A stretch of 64,000 nucleotides of DNA from Rhodeus uyekii (Eukaryota; Chordata; Actinopteri; Cypriniformes; Acheilognathidae). The notes under the pieces were generated by a model. It was not told where the DNA came from and ran no database searches. It saw only the letters and a program-made list of their open reading frames with translations. This document shows, piece after piece, positions 63,229-64,000 of this stretch; within the stretch, counting starts at the first letter, position 1, and each line of letters opens with the position of its first letter. The position numbers and the translations under genes are program-made. The stretch spans positions 124,001 through 188,000 of the forward strand of contig JAWRVZ010000026.1 of the NCBI GenBank assembly GCA_037043235.1. Direction: 5' to 3'.

Positions 63229-64000
63229 GAACACTAAGGATAGTGAGTACAAAAAAGTGAAAGATATCCAGACCCAGAATAACTACCAGGAGAGAAGAGG
63301 AAAGGAACCGACAAAGAGAGGAAAGGGAGAAAGAGTACAAGATAAAAAGAACAAGAAAAGAGAAGAAAAAAAATGTGTGTGAGAGACACAGAAAGAGAAA
63401 TAAAAGCGTAAGTGGAAAAGATGGAAAGACAAAAGAGAAAACCACAGGGAACACAGGCAGTGAAAGGAGAGATACAGAGACAGAACAAATTTCTTCCATA
63501 TCACAAGCACCTGCACAGAACAAGGAAAATGGCCACACGTACAAGGGATTTCCAGAATACATGCTGAGACAGATCCATTCAGAACAGTGCCAGATGCAAG
63601 AGAACACCTCATAACGCTCGCACAAACCCACTCGCACACTGACACACACTTCAGACGGTGCAGTTCCAAAACCTACTGAGCATTTTAAGCAACGAAAAGG
63701 CTTTTACGAAAAATACGCCACTTGGTATTTCTGCCATCCAAGATACCTCATTTTAGACAAATTCCAAAACAGCATTGCATGTAGTCTTCAAGGTAAATCC
63801 CAGAAAGAACAGTAGAAAGCTCAAACAAAAAATAAATCCAAGATGGGGGAAAACCATAGAGAACCGTAGGTTTTGTGTATTCAGCTGTTAGCTTAGCAAC
63901 ATGCTAATGTCAAAATCTATTTTAGCCAATAGAGGTGAATATTGCTATAGAGTCCTAAATCGTCAGATTTAGCCCAAATTTTTAAGTGTGCTTTGAGGTT

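Larger units (their letters stand above)
54091..64000 (-). other. kcnn3: kcnn3 intron upstream of the S2 exon, to the right window edge
   Basis: Searched on the minus strand for the S1 coding exon of SK3 (FGIVVMV-, ETELSWG-type text); none found. Holds the nested repeat pair at 54.56-55.79, microsatellites at 56.48, 58.03, 59.96 and 63.16 kb, a solo LTR at 58.6 and a Tc1 end at 62.06. 56.6-57.8 and 62.4-63.1 kb look non-repetitive. Confidence 0.55.

Noticed and set aside
63104..63669. Minus-strand frames up to 181 codons, tested as the missing kcnn3 S1 exon
   Set aside because: No ETELSWG-type or FGIVVMV-type match; the composition is TC-rich low complexity.

Overview
This is a vertebrate nuclear window, most likely from a cyprinid (carp or minnow type) teleost. 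The basis is the split-exon gene structure, long dinucleotide microsatellites, many Tc1/mariner relics, DIRS-type tyrosine-recombinase retroelement relics, solo LTRs, and short non-autonomous DNA repeats of kinds I recognise from cyprinid genomes. There are no prokaryotic operons, CRISPR arrays or recognisable RNA genes.

Two protein-coding genes lie head to tail on the minus strand, both cut by a window edge. (1) kcnn3 (SK3 small-conductance Ca2+-activated K+ channel) fills about 9.27-54.09 kb. Eight exons encode the last 432 residues, from S2 through S3-S6, the pore (SIGYGDM), the calmodulin-binding domain and a C-terminal coiled coil ending TSSSSC. The exon(s) for the N-terminus and S1 were not found and should lie beyond 64 kb. 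(2) A gp210-family nucleoporin gene, probably nup210l, starts at 7290. Ten exons (7290 down to 1436) encode a signal peptide and about the first 426 residues of the lumenal domain; the rest lies beyond position 1. About 1 kb separates the likely kcnn3 poly(A) signal (8293-8298) from the nup210l start codon. All exon edges were set by hand from GT/AG sites, reading phase and match to the families as I know them. Phases agree across all 18 exons.

Layout: 1-7.3 kb nup210l; 7.3-8.3 kb intergenic and promoter; 8.3-9.27 kb kcnn3 3'UTR; 9.27-54.09 kb kcnn3 exons and introns; 54.1-64 kb kcnn3 5' intron. The introns carry nearly all the repeats: four Tc1/mariner relics (21.2, 41.9, 49.8, 62.1 kb), DIRS-like relics (16.6-18.5, 39.2-41.3, 44.2-45.6 kb), an LTR-like element with degenerate direct repeats (26-27.7 kb), three solo LTRs (38.7, 51.2, 58.6 kb; two with clear 5-bp target duplications), two inverted copies of a ~0.8 kb TIR element (10.1 and 54.9 kb), foldback elements (13.7, 33.7 kb) and many microsatellites.

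I see no new multi-gene system. The most checkable oddities are dinucleotide repeats within about 20 nt of three splice sites, two nested transposon insertions, a TIR element whose two copies share an open frame of about 105 codons, and a near-perfect 25-27 bp palindrome present in only one of those copies.
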